A DNA stretch of 6,057 nt from Syntrophomonas sp. UBA1368 (GTDB taxonomy: Bacteria; Bacillota; Syntrophomonadia; Syntrophomonadales; Syntrophomonadaceae). Shown here one piece after another: positions 1 through 6,028 of this stretch (the first letter of the stretch is position 1; each line of letters starts with the position of its first letter). The DNA lies in NCBI GenBank assembly GCA_002305965.1, contig DBRM01000035.1:1-6057 (forward strand), read 5' to 3'. Made by a program: the position numbers and the translations under genes. The notes under the pieces were generated by a model that did no database searches, was not told the DNA's origin, and saw only the letters and a program-made list of their open reading frames with translations.

Positions 1-18
1 AAAGGAGACTACAATATA

Positions 19-1230
19 ATGATTGCGGAAAATCGAACCGTTGTGCTGGTTGAGCCCATGTGGACGAGAGGACACTATGAAACCCAGATGTATTTGTTCC
101 TGTCTATATTGCTGCCCAAAAACTGCCGGCTGATGGTGTTGTGTGCTGAGCCTGAAAAAGTAAAGGAATGGGCCGCTGATATCCTGCCGAACTTGCAAAA
201 TAAATTGTTTACTGCGCATTATTCTTTGATCGATGATCATGGCTGGGAAAAGTTAAAAGCCGGTCAAGCCTGGCCTTATCTTTCCGAAACCTTGCATAAA
301 GCAGAAGCTGCATCAGGCTGGAACATTGACATGGTTTTTATTAATAGTTTGGATATCATCATTTACGGGAATTGGCGTGGGTGGCTTTTTTGGAGAGAAT
401 TTGACTATCCCTGGGCTGGTTTATATGTAACGCCGGCTTTTCGACTCAAAAGGAATAGTCGGAAAGGAATCAAGCGATTCATTCAGCTGCAGATTTTTAG
501 AAGAGTAAGAAATGGACAGGCTATAGCCATTCTGGATGAAGGCACAAAACTGCAGATGCAGGCATTCTTTAAGGATCGCAAGGTTTTTGTTTTCCCTGAT
601 GTGACCGATGAAAGACTGCCGTCACCGCTTCCTGAAAAGTTTAATCAGATCAAAGAGAAAGCGGGAGGCAGAACCATCATTGGAATGGTGGGCTTGCTGC
701 AAAAGAGAAAGGGGTGGCTGAATTTCCTGCGCGCCATACCAGCGATGAACCCTGAAGAATGTTTCTTTTTGACGGCAGGATATCTGCACCGTCCCGATTA
801 TACCAGGGAGGAACAATTGGAAATTGATCGGCTTATGGCCAGCCTGGAAGGGGCCAACTGTCATTTTGAACTGGGCTATATTGATGATCCAGCTGAAGTG
901 AATGCCTACATCACTTTATGTGATGTGGTCTATTTGTGTTACGAAAATTTCTACTATAGCAGCGGAATCATGACCAAAGCGTCATCACTGAAGAAGTTGA
1001 TGTTGGTAACCAAAGGCTATTGTATGGGAGAAAGAGTAGAAAAGTATGGTTTGGGTCTAACGGTAAAAGAAGGGGATTTGGATGAAATAATTGCCGCGCT
1101 TACAACCCTTTCTGAGGCTGAAACGCGGGAAGAAATGATGCGGAAGGCACAGTTTGATAGATTTATGTTATTTCATAATGTTCGGGTGCTGGATACTGCT
1201 TTAAGCGAAATACTAGGAGTTGATATGTAA
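19..1230 (+). CDS. GT-B fold glycosyltransferase (GT4-like), cell-surface polysaccharide
   Basis: A 403-residue protein that probably transfers a sugar from a nucleotide donor during polysaccharide assembly. The C-terminal half has the layout of a GT-B donor domain: a beta strand and glycine-rich turn at residues 220-232 (IIGMVGLLQKRKG) with basic residues K229-K231 placed to bind phosphate, then an acidic stretch and a second turn at 304-320 (YLCYENFYYSSGIMTKAS). The usual GT4 E-x7-E motif is incomplete: E309 is present, but the second Glu is replaced and an SSG turn (314-316) lies there instead. I see no signal peptide or membrane segment, so it is likely cytosolic or peripheral at the membrane. 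The start is supported by AAAGGAG at 1-7, 11 bases upstream. The epimerase gene follows after one base, so the two are almost certainly co-transcribed. Donor and acceptor cannot be read from sequence. The glycosyltransferase call is fairly safe; the exact family is not. Confidence 0.8.
   Translation: MIAENRTVVLVEPMWTRGHYETQMYLFLSILLPKNCRLMVLCAEPEKVKEWAADILPNLQNKLFTAHYSLIDDHGWEKLKAGQAWPYLSETLHKAEAASGWNIDMVFINSLDIIIYGNWRGWLFWREFDYPWAGLYVTPAFRLKRNSRKGIKRFIQLQIFRRVRNGQAIAILDEGTKLQMQAFFKDRKVFVFPDVTDERLPSPLPEKFNQIKEKAGGRTIIGMVGLLQKRKGWLNFLRAIPAMNPEECFFLTAGYLHRPDYTREEQLEIDRLMASLEGANCHFELGYIDDPAEVNAYITLCDVVYLCYENFYYSSGIMTKASSLKKLMLVTKGYCMGERVEKYGLGLTVKEGDLDEIIAALTTLSEAETREEMMRKAQFDRFMLFHNVRVLDTALSEILGVDM
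1215..1219 (+). promoter_or_regulatory. Ribosome binding site deciding the epimerase start
   Basis: AGGAG lies inside the last codons of the glycosyltransferase gene, 12 bases before the ATG at 1232. An in-frame TTG at 1220 touches this site with no spacer, so it cannot be the start. The 12-base spacing is long, and translational coupling with the upstream gene is likely. Confidence 0.6.
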
Positions 1231-1231
1231 A

Positions 1232-2215
1232 ATGAGGATTTTGGTTACAGGTGCAGGAGGGTTTATCGGGCATCATTTGGTAAAAAGACTTAAATCCGAA
1301 GGGAACTGGGTGATTGGGGCCGACTTAAAGTGGCCTGAATTTGAAACGACCAGTGCGGATGAGTTCCTGATCGGTGATCTGCGAAACCCGGATTTCTGCC
1401 TGGAATTGACCCGCAAGGGGAGCGATGAGATCTACCAGCTGGCAGCCGATATGGGTGGAGCCGGTTATGTATTTACCGGGGAAAATGATGCAGCTATCAT
1501 GCATAATTCTGCCCTGATCAATTTAAATATGCTTGAAGCGGCCCGTATCCATAAAAGCAAAAAGATATTTTTCTCCTCATCGGCTTGTGTTTACCCCCTC
1601 TATAATCAAGAGGATCCGGAAAATCCCGTTTGTTATGAAGACTCTGCCTATCCAGCCCAACCGGACAGTGAATATGGCTGGGAAAAATTATTCAGTGAAA
1701 GGCTGTATAAGTCATATCAAAGAAATTACGGCATCGAAGTCCGCATTGCCAGGCTGCATAATATATTCGGTCCTCTCGGAGTTTGGGAAGGCGGCCGGGA
1801 AAAGGCACCTGCGGCACTGTGCAGAAAAGTGGCGCTGGCGGACAACCATAGTTTTATAGAAATTTGGGGCGACGGCAAGCAAAGCCGGACTTTCCTATAT
1901 ATAGATGAGTGTATTGAAGGGATAACCAAAATGATGCGTTCCGGCTATTCAGAACCAATAAATATTGGCTCCGAAGAAATGATCACCATTTACGATCTGG
2001 CGAAAATGATCATACAGATATCAGGCAAAGATCTGGCTATTGAGTGTATTGACGGGCCCCAGGGGGTAAGAGGCAGAAAATCTGACAACACACTGATCCG
2101 GGAGACATTGTCATGGCAGCCCCAAAAGCCGCTGCTCGAGGGCATCGAATTGACCTATCAGTGGATTTTGAAGCAAACACAGTTATCACGGGAAGCCAGC
2201 AAGTATAAGTTGTAA
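1232..2215 (+). CDS. gme: GDP-mannose 3,5-epimerase (NAD-dependent, extended SDR family)
   Basis: A 327-residue protein resembling plant and bacterial GDP-mannose 3,5-epimerase, which converts GDP-D-mannose to GDP-L-galactose and GDP-L-gulose with bound NAD. Seen: a Rossmann GAGGFIG at 7-13; D31 after the second strand, favouring NAD over NADP; SSSAC at 115-119; Y148-x3-K152; GGREKAPAA at 187-195; and GVRGRKSDN at 278-286. Compared with the Arabidopsis enzyme as I recall it (S143, C145, Y174, K178, K217, R306), the spacing is identical: S117, C119, Y148, K152, K191, R280. The catalytic Cys and Lys acid/base pair is therefore intact. Length suits a bacterial form lacking the plant N-terminal extension. 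The ATG at 1232 is chosen because MRILVTG begins the Rossmann strand directly. The gene follows the glycosyltransferase by one base. Its last two codons and stop lie inside an inverted repeat. A related sugar epimerase is possible, but the residue match argues against that. Confidence 0.9.
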   Translation: MRILVTGAGGFIGHHLVKRLKSEGNWVIGADLKWPEFETTSADEFLIGDLRNPDFCLELTRKGSDEIYQLAADMGGAGYVFTGENDAAIMHNSALINLNMLEAARIHKSKKIFFSSSACVYPLYNQEDPENPVCYEDSAYPAQPDSEYGWEKLFSERLYKSYQRNYGIEVRIARLHNIFGPLGVWEGGREKAPAALCRKVALADNHSFIEIWGDGKQSRTFLYIDECIEGITKMMRSGYSEPINIGSEEMITIYDLAKMIIQISGKDLAIECIDGPQGVRGRKSDNTLIRETLSWQPQKPLLEGIELTYQWILKQTQLSREASKYKL

Positions 2216-2237
2216 CGGGGACGGGGTTGTTGACAAC
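2209..2237 (+). repeat. REP-like unit, left copy
   Basis: A 29-base unit: GTTGTAA (2209-2215), a 15-base G-rich middle starting CGGGGACGGGG, then TGACAAC (2231-2237). The ends pair except at one position. A small hairpin with an asymmetric G-rich loop is typical of REP units. Its first bases code for the end of the epimerase. Confidence 0.6.
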
Positions 2238-2320
2238 ATTTGCATATGTATAGCACTTAGACAAAAAGGAAATGCTTGCGTAATTGTTGCTGTTTCTTGG
2301 TTCATTAAACAACCCAAAAT

Positions 2321-2349
2321 GTTGTCAATAACCCCGGCCCCGTGACAAC
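2321..2349 (-). repeat. REP-like unit, right copy (inverted)
   Basis: A 29-base unit in the opposite orientation: GTTGTCA (2321-2327) and TGACAAC (2343-2349) pair perfectly over seven bases around a 15-base middle containing CCCCGGCCCCG. It is the same length as the left copy, and the 7-15-7 layout is conserved between the two. The perfect ends suggest this copy is closer to the family consensus. Confidence 0.6.
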
Positions 2350-2353
2350 TCGC

Positions 2354-3385
2354 TTAAGAGTTTAATTTTTCCAATGCCCAGGCTGCCATTTCCAGAACTC
2401 TCTCATCCCGGTTTTCTGCCAGGCAGCGCTCAAGTTCTTCCTTATATTCAGGGTTCAGGCTGTTGCCCATGGCCCGGGCGGCATTCATCTGGAAACGCCA
2501 GAGCTCATTTGGCGGCATATAGAACATGTGGGGCATGACCTTTTCTATGTAATACTCCTCATCCATGTGCAATAATGCACGCAGATCAAAATCCCCAGCC
2601 CAATCAGAAATCTTTTGGCTGACGGGCAGATCCTGATTCATCCAGGCTTCGTTGCGGGGGCAGACCTCCTGGCAGCGGTCGCAGCCGTAAACCCTCATGC
2701 CCATTGCTTCCCGGTATTCGATGGGAGTGACTCCTTCGCCGTAATAACTTAAATAAGAAATGCATCTGCGGGGATCGATTTTATTGGGACCACGCAACGC
2801 TCCGGTGGGGCAGGCGGCGATACAGGCGTTTTTACACCAGGTTGGGCAGCCCACAGTCACTGTCGGTTCATCCGGGATAAATTCCTGATCCACCAGCAAG
2901 ACCACGGGGAAGACCCAGGAACTCTTTCGGGCGGCTTTATTGGCATAAAGAAGGCAGTTCTTGCCGAAAGTGCCCAGGCCGGCCCGGGCGGCGGCCAGAC
3001 GTTGAGGGAGATAAGCGCCGGATTTGGATTGAATGCCGTTTGCGGTCAGGTACGTGCGAAACTGTTTGGTCCTTTGTGCCAGATCATCTTTGGTTATACG
3101 GTCGTCCACCATATAGCAGCGTCCAAATTTACCCAGCATGTCCGGGGGGAACGCTTCCTGATGATAGTTATCCAGTAAAACGATGATGCTTTTTGCTTCA
3201 GGATAAACTGCTTTTGGGTCAGTCCCTTTCAGCAAATCCATCCCCCGTTCATAGGTCCAATCATAAAAGGAAGCCCGTTCCTCGAGGATCGCTTTGTGGG
3301 AGTCAAAAGGTTCAGCGGTGGTAAAGCCGATATCTGCAAAACCGATCTGATATGCTGCGTCTATGATTTCCTGTTTGGTGACCAA
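2354..3385 (-). CDS. QueG-like double [4Fe-4S] protein (epoxyqueuosine reductase family, divergent)
   Basis: A 343-residue cytosolic iron-sulfur protein. The order matches the QueG family: an N-terminal cobalamin-type domain (about 1-165) with RLAAARAGLGTFGKN at 129-143, a double-cluster ferredoxin-like domain (about 178-250), and a C-terminal alpha-helical HEAT-like repeat (about 298-341, ending AAWALEKL). Eight cysteines suit two [4Fe-4S] clusters: C180, C184, C188, C192, C208, C235, C238, C242; ACPTGAL, RRCISYL and YGCDRCQEVCP are typical family blocks. QueG reduces epoxyqueuosine to queuosine in tRNA, using cobalamin. Two things differ. The first cysteine motif is C-x3-C-x3-C-x3-CP rather than the usual C-x2-C-x2-C-x3-CP, and the segment where QueG has its Asp proton donor (before the conserved Arg) reads KSGAYLPQR with no Asp. 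It may thus be a paralogue with another substrate. A TTG start at 3385 is chosen because of AGGGGGG seven bases upstream; an ATG at 3421 overlaps the likely promoter. Confidence 0.8.
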   Translation of the reverse strand: MVTKQEIIDAAYQIGFADIGFTTAEPFDSHKAILEERASFYDWTYERGMDLLKGTDPKAVYPEAKSIIVLLDNYHQEAFPPDMLGKFGRCYMVDDRITKDDLAQRTKQFRTYLTANGIQSKSGAYLPQRLAAARAGLGTFGKNCLLYANKAARKSSWVFPVVLLVDQEFIPDEPTVTVGCPTWCKNACIAACPTGALRGPNKIDPRRCISYLSYYGEGVTPIEYREAMGMRVYGCDRCQEVCPRNEAWMNQDLPVSQKISDWAGDFDLRALLHMDEEYYIEKVMPHMFYMPPNELWRFQMNAARAMGNSLNPEYKEELERCLAENRDERVLEMAAWALEKLNS

Positions 3386-3392
3386 GATGATT

Positions 3393-3399
3393 CCCCCCT
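3393..3399 (-). promoter_or_regulatory. Ribosome binding site fixing a TTG start
   Basis: On the minus strand AGGGGGG is followed by seven bases and then TTG at 3385-3383. The ATG at 3421 has no such site and lies upstream of the likely transcription start, so the QueG-like protein probably begins at the TTG. Confidence 0.65.
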
Positions 3400-3410
3400 G
3401 CCTTTTTGTA

Positions 3411-3417
3411 TATAATA
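3411..3417. promoter_or_regulatory. Overlapping divergent -10 core
   Basis: The seven bases TATAATA read as a perfect -10 box TATAAT on the plus strand (3411-3416) and as TATTAT on the minus strand (3417-3412). They could start transcripts near 3423 to the right and near 3405 to the left. The matching -35 positions are poor: about ATGATT at 3387-3392 for plus and CCAACA at 3440-3435 for minus. The minus-strand use is the more credible, because it leaves a short leader holding the ribosome site for the QueG-like gene. The plus-strand use would give the kinase a leader of about 200 bases. Confidence 0.35.
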
Positions 3418-3432
3418 GCATACTTATGGCCT

Positions 3433-3476
3433 GTTGTTGGTTCTGTCAGATAGTGAAAGATTCGCCAGCCAGCAAC
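3433..3476 (+). promoter_or_regulatory. Possible antiterminator helix in the kinase leader
   Basis: GTTGTTGGTT at 3433-3442 can pair with AGCCAGCAAC at 3467-3476 over ten base pairs, two of them G-U. The right strand of this helix overlaps the 5' arm of the terminator-like hairpin starting at 3473, so the two cannot form together. Between the strands lie 24 bases with no clear known ligand-binding motif. It could be a small riboswitch or protein-controlled attenuator, or chance pairing. Confidence 0.3.
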
Positions 3477-3500
3477 CGGATTAGATCCCCGGTTGTTTTT
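3471..3500 (+). terminator. Intrinsic terminator-like hairpin upstream of the kinase
   Basis: CAACCGG (3473-3479) pairs with CCGGTTG (3489-3495) around a nine-base loop and is followed by five T (3496-3500). A-T and G-T pairs extend the stem by two. An alternative fold uses GGAT/ATCC inside the loop with a CC bulge. No gene ends just before it on the plus strand, so it would stop only a leader RNA starting near 3423, about 78 bases long. The rest of the gap down to 3628 is AT-rich. It holds a weak seven-pair inverted repeat (ATACACA at 3527-3533 with TGTGTGT at 3556-3562) and no convincing further promoter. Confidence 0.5.
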
Positions 3501-3628
3501 AGTCGGATATTGATGAAATTGGGGTTATACACATTACGACAAAAGCATAAGGGGCTGTGTGTTATCATAATATCGTTAAGAAATATGACTTATGGATGTC
3601 GATAAAACAATATCTTTGAGGTGTCTTT

Positions 3629-5578
3629 ATGGCTGCACATAGTACAATTGCTCAAAACGAACAATACTATCGCATAATTCTTGACAACCTGTCACAAGGT
3701 ATAATTGTATGCCAATTGCTTTATAATGAACAAGAAGAGCCGGTTGACTATTTGATTTTGGATATTAATCATGCTGTTGAGGAACATTCAGGATTAAAAA
3801 AAGAGCAAATTGTCGGGAAAAGGGCTACGGAAATCCGTTCAGTTGTCGAGCCTGAATGGTTATTAAAATGCGGAGAAGTCGTTAAAACAGGTAAAACCGC
3901 AGAACTTGAGATTTACAATGCTTCATCCTTTGACGGGTGGATTGATGTTCAGGTCATATCACTTCAGCATCAAGATAGGTTTCTTATTCTATTCACCAAT
4001 ATCACTGAACACGTGAAGCTTAAAGAAACGCTCAGGGAGAGTGAGAAGCTGGCAAGATCTCGTGCCCGCGAGTTGAAGAAGGAAAACCGCCAGAAAGTAG
4101 AGATCCTCGAGAGCATATCAGACTGCTTTTACGCCCTGGATAAAGATCTCCGCTACATTTACGTAAATAAAAGTACGGAAGAAATTTGCGGTATATCGAG
4201 GAATGACTTAATTGGCCGCATGATGGAAGAAGTCTTTCCTGTCGTCAATGACGTTTCACTGTCAAAATTCCGTCAGGTTTTAATGGAACAAACCCCTCAG
4301 CAATACGAGGTCTTCTCCAAGATTGTTAACAGGTGGGGTGACATATATGTTTACCCTACGCAGGAAGGGATCTCGGTCTTTTTTCATGACATTACCGAGA
4401 AAAAAGCACTGGAGATGGAAAAAGAACGTTATATGAAAATGGTGGAAGAAAGAGTTGCCTGGCAGCAAGACATTTTGGATTTAATGCCCGTAGGAGTTTG
4501 GATTTCGGACCATACCGGAAAGGTCGTTACAATAAACCAGGCGGCTTTGGATATGTATGGGGGCAGGTCTCCCCTGGCAGGCACCCTCGATGAGTATACT
4601 TCCTATAAATTGTTCCATTCTGATACCGGCGAACCGGTACTTTTTGAGCCATATCCAATGAGGGAAGCCCTGAGAGGGGTGGTATTGGATTATGAAGGGT
4701 TCGACGGCAAGCGGGGCACTCTTGTCGCTTCAACCGATGCGCTTTATGATGAAGAAGGGAATTATATCAATTATGTGGCTGTTGCCATGGATATAACTGA
4801 GCTTAGAGAGGCAGAAAAAGCTCTTCGTGAAAGTGAAAAAGAAGCCCTGGATTTAGTGGAGAAGCTGAAGAAGGCCAATGAACATAAAAATAAATTCATT
4901 GCAATGCTTTCCCATGAACTTAGAAATCCATTGGCTGCAGTCATCATGGGGCTTTCACTTTTGGAGCATGTCGAACCGGGAAGTGAGCAGGCATTAAGAG
5001 CAACGCAAACCATAACCAGACAAGCCCAACAACTTAGCAGACTTGTGGATGACCTGCTTGATGTGACCCGTATCAGAGAGAATAATTTTAATCTGCAAAA
5101 GTCAAATCTGGAAATCAATCAACTGCTTGAACATATCGTACAGGATAACCAGCCCGGCTTTGAGGCAAAGGATATTGATTTTGTGGCCAGCTTTACCCCG
5201 GAGAAGCTAATGGTTGAAGGGGATATGGCCAGGCTGATGCAAGCGGTGGGAAATTTACTTGATAATGCTTTGAAGTTCACAGCCAGGTATGGCAAGGTTG
5301 TGCTCTCTCTAAGTAAAGATGAGAAGGAAAATATGGCGGTCATTTCCGTCATTGACAATGGGCAGGGCATCTCATCTGATTTACTGGAACATCTCTTTGA
5401 ACCCTTTGTGCAGGCAGAGCAGGGTTTGGACAGAAGCTATGGCGGGCTTGGCCTGGGACTGCCTATTGTGAAGGGAATCATTGATAATCATGGCGGCATC
5501 ATCAAGGTCTTAAGCGAAGGGCTGGGGATGGGAACCACGTTTACAATAGGACTTCCTCTGCTGGAAGAAATAAATTAA
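3629..5578 (+). CDS. Soluble sensor histidine kinase with three PAS domains
   Basis: A 649-residue kinase that senses a cytoplasmic signal and phosphorylates a response regulator. Domains in order: PAS1 (about 12-130), PAS2 (about 156-258), PAS3 (about 278-392), HisKA dimerisation (about 420-485) and HATPase (about 527-645). The phosphorylated residue is H429 in FIAMLSHELRNPLAAV. ATP-site boxes are all present: N box NLLDNALKF (542-550), G1 DNGQGIS (576-582), F box LFEPF (589-593) and G2 GLGLGL (606-611). Each PAS ends in a D/N-I-T-E motif leading into a charged helical linker; the linkers after PAS1 and PAS3 share LRESEK (135-140 and 399-404). There is no membrane segment, HAMP domain or attached receiver, so it is cytoplasmic and not a hybrid. 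The PAS ligands cannot be read. GAGGTG five bases before the ATG supports the start. A receiver gene follows after 25 bases and is the obvious partner. Orthodox activity is expected. Confidence 0.93.
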   Translation: MAAHSTIAQNEQYYRIILDNLSQGIIVCQLLYNEQEEPVDYLILDINHAVEEHSGLKKEQIVGKRATEIRSVVEPEWLLKCGEVVKTGKTAELEIYNASSFDGWIDVQVISLQHQDRFLILFTNITEHVKLKETLRESEKLARSRARELKKENRQKVEILESISDCFYALDKDLRYIYVNKSTEEICGISRNDLIGRMMEEVFPVVNDVSLSKFRQVLMEQTPQQYEVFSKIVNRWGDIYVYPTQEGISVFFHDITEKKALEMEKERYMKMVEERVAWQQDILDLMPVGVWISDHTGKVVTINQAALDMYGGRSPLAGTLDEYTSYKLFHSDTGEPVLFEPYPMREALRGVVLDYEGFDGKRGTLVASTDALYDEEGNYINYVAVAMDITELREAEKALRESEKEALDLVEKLKKANEHKNKFIAMLSHELRNPLAAVIMGLSLLEHVEPGSEQALRATQTITRQAQQLSRLVDDLLDVTRIRENNFNLQKSNLEINQLLEHIVQDNQPGFEAKDIDFVASFTPEKLMVEGDMARLMQAVGNLLDNALKFTARYGKVVLSLSKDEKENMAVISVIDNGQGISSDLLEHLFEPFVQAEQGLDRSYGGLGLGLPIVKGIIDNHGGIIKVLSEGLGMGTTFTIGLPLLEEIN

Positions 5579-5591
5579 CCAAAGAAAGCTG

Positions 5592-5598
5592 AAGGTGA
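5592..5598 (+). promoter_or_regulatory. Ribosome binding site deciding the receiver start
   Basis: AAGGTGA ends five bases before the ATG at 5604. An in-frame GTG at 5595 lies inside this site and so is unlikely to be the start; the protein then begins MIIIIDDN, right at the first receiver strand. Confidence 0.65.
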
Positions 5599-5603
5599 GA
5601 CAA

Positions 5604-5969
5604 ATGATCATAATCATAGATGATAATAAAGACTTAAACGACCTTATGAGTGAGCTTCTTGGGACAATGGGATATGAGGTAAGGACTGCTTTAAACGGTG
5701 AGGATGGCATAGCCATAGCCAAAGAAAAAAAGCCTGCGGCGATTATATGTGATATAGGAATGCCGGGGATGAACGGTTTGGAAGTTGCCCAGTACATAAG
5801 GCGGGACCATGAATTAAAAGATGTGCATCTGATCGCGATGTCAGGATACTCAAACCAGGCAGATGTAGAGCGCTCCATCGAAGCCGGATTTGAAAAGCAT
5901 CTGGCCAAGCCATTTAATCTTGCAGTGATAAAAAAGGCCCTGGACGAGGCTATGAATGTTGCAAGCTAA
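5604..5969 (+). CDS. Stand-alone CheY-like response regulator (receiver only)
   Basis: A 121-residue protein consisting of one receiver domain and nothing else. The acidic pocket is D6 and D7, the phosphorylated Asp is D50 (IICDIGMPGMNG), the switch Ser is S80 (IAMSGYS) and the conserved Lys is K102 (HLAKPFN). The aromatic switch position before that motif carries His (H99). Spacings D50-S80 (30) and D50-K102 (52) equal those of CheY and PhoB; Spo0F, as I recall it, has 28 and 50, so this is not an obvious Spo0F orthologue. It has no DNA-binding or enzymatic output domain. It must therefore act by protein-protein contact or pass phosphate to a phosphotransfer protein encoded elsewhere. It lies 25 bases after the PAS kinase and shares its terminator, so it is the likely cognate partner in the same transcript. 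Confidence 0.92.
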   Translation: MIIIIDDNKDLNDLMSELLGTMGYEVRTALNGEDGIAIAKEKKPAAIICDIGMPGMNGLEVAQYIRRDHELKDVHLIAMSGYSNQADVERSIEAGFEKHLAKPFNLAVIKKALDEAMNVAS

Positions 5970-5981
5970 CAGCCAGGATAT

Positions 5982-6003
5982 AGCTCCGTTAGGGGCTTTT
6001 TTT
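5982..6003 (+). terminator. Intrinsic terminator after the two-component operon
   Basis: AGCTCC (5982-5987) pairs with GGGGCT (5992-5997), with one G-T pair, around the loop GTTA, and is followed by six T (5998-6003). It begins 12 bases after the receiver stop codon and ends 25 bases before the next ATG, so the following gene may use its own promoter or depend on readthrough. Confidence 0.85.
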
Positions 6004-6028
6004 ATTAATCATGCCGGGGGAGGTAATG

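Larger units (their letters stand above)
2208..2350. repeat. BIME-like inverted repeat between convergent genes
   Basis: Two 34-base arms, 2208-2241 and 2317-2350, are reverse complements with three mismatches, separated by a 75-base centre. The arms carry the GC-rich core CGGGGACGGGG (left) and CCCCGGCCCCG (right) next to TTGACAACATTT and its complement. The element fills the space between two convergent genes: the left arm contains the stop codon at 2213-2215, and the right arm ends three bases before the stop of the minus-strand gene. It has no coding capacity and no obvious transposase. I read it as a non-autonomous palindromic element (REP/BIME or MITE type). A transcript through it would fold into a long hairpin, so it may also act as a two-way terminator or 3'-end stabiliser, although T-tracts are lacking. 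The structure is certain; the class and role are inference. Confidence 0.8.

Noticed and set aside
1220..1231. TTG at 1220 as the epimerase start, overlapping the glycosyltransferase gene
   Set aside because: The AGGAG at 1215-1219 touches it with no spacer, and the Rossmann strand begins at the ATG at 1232.
2037..2312. A 91-codon minus-strand open frame running from the repeat into the epimerase gene
   Set aside because: It is antisense to a well-conserved enzyme, begins inside the repeat centre, and lacks a ribosome site and any recognisable motif.
2208..2350. A CRISPR array or a complete insertion sequence at the inverted repeat
   Set aside because: There are only two units, in inverted rather than direct orientation, no spacer periodicity, no transposase frame in the 75-base centre, and no clear flanking target duplication.
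3423..3500. A known riboswitch (preQ1, cobalamin or c-di-GMP) in the leader
   Set aside because: I could not find the conserved core of any of these classes on either strand; queuosine logic would also require it on the minus strand, in front of the QueG-like gene.
3363..3605. An 80-codon plus-strand open frame spanning the control region
   Set aside because: It has no ribosome site before its ATG, overlaps the start of the QueG-like gene and the terminator-like hairpin, and its cysteine-rich translation shows no domain pattern.
4771..5118. A 115-codon minus-strand open frame opposite the kinase HisKA region
   Set aside because: Its composition is dominated by Ser, Leu and Phe, as expected from the reverse of Lys/Glu-rich helices, and the sense strand carries the H box.
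5510..5908. A 132-codon minus-strand open frame opposite the receiver gene
   Set aside because: It is a shadow of the kinase end and the receiver, both of which have intact catalytic motifs; its Ser-rich translation is what the reverse of such codons gives.
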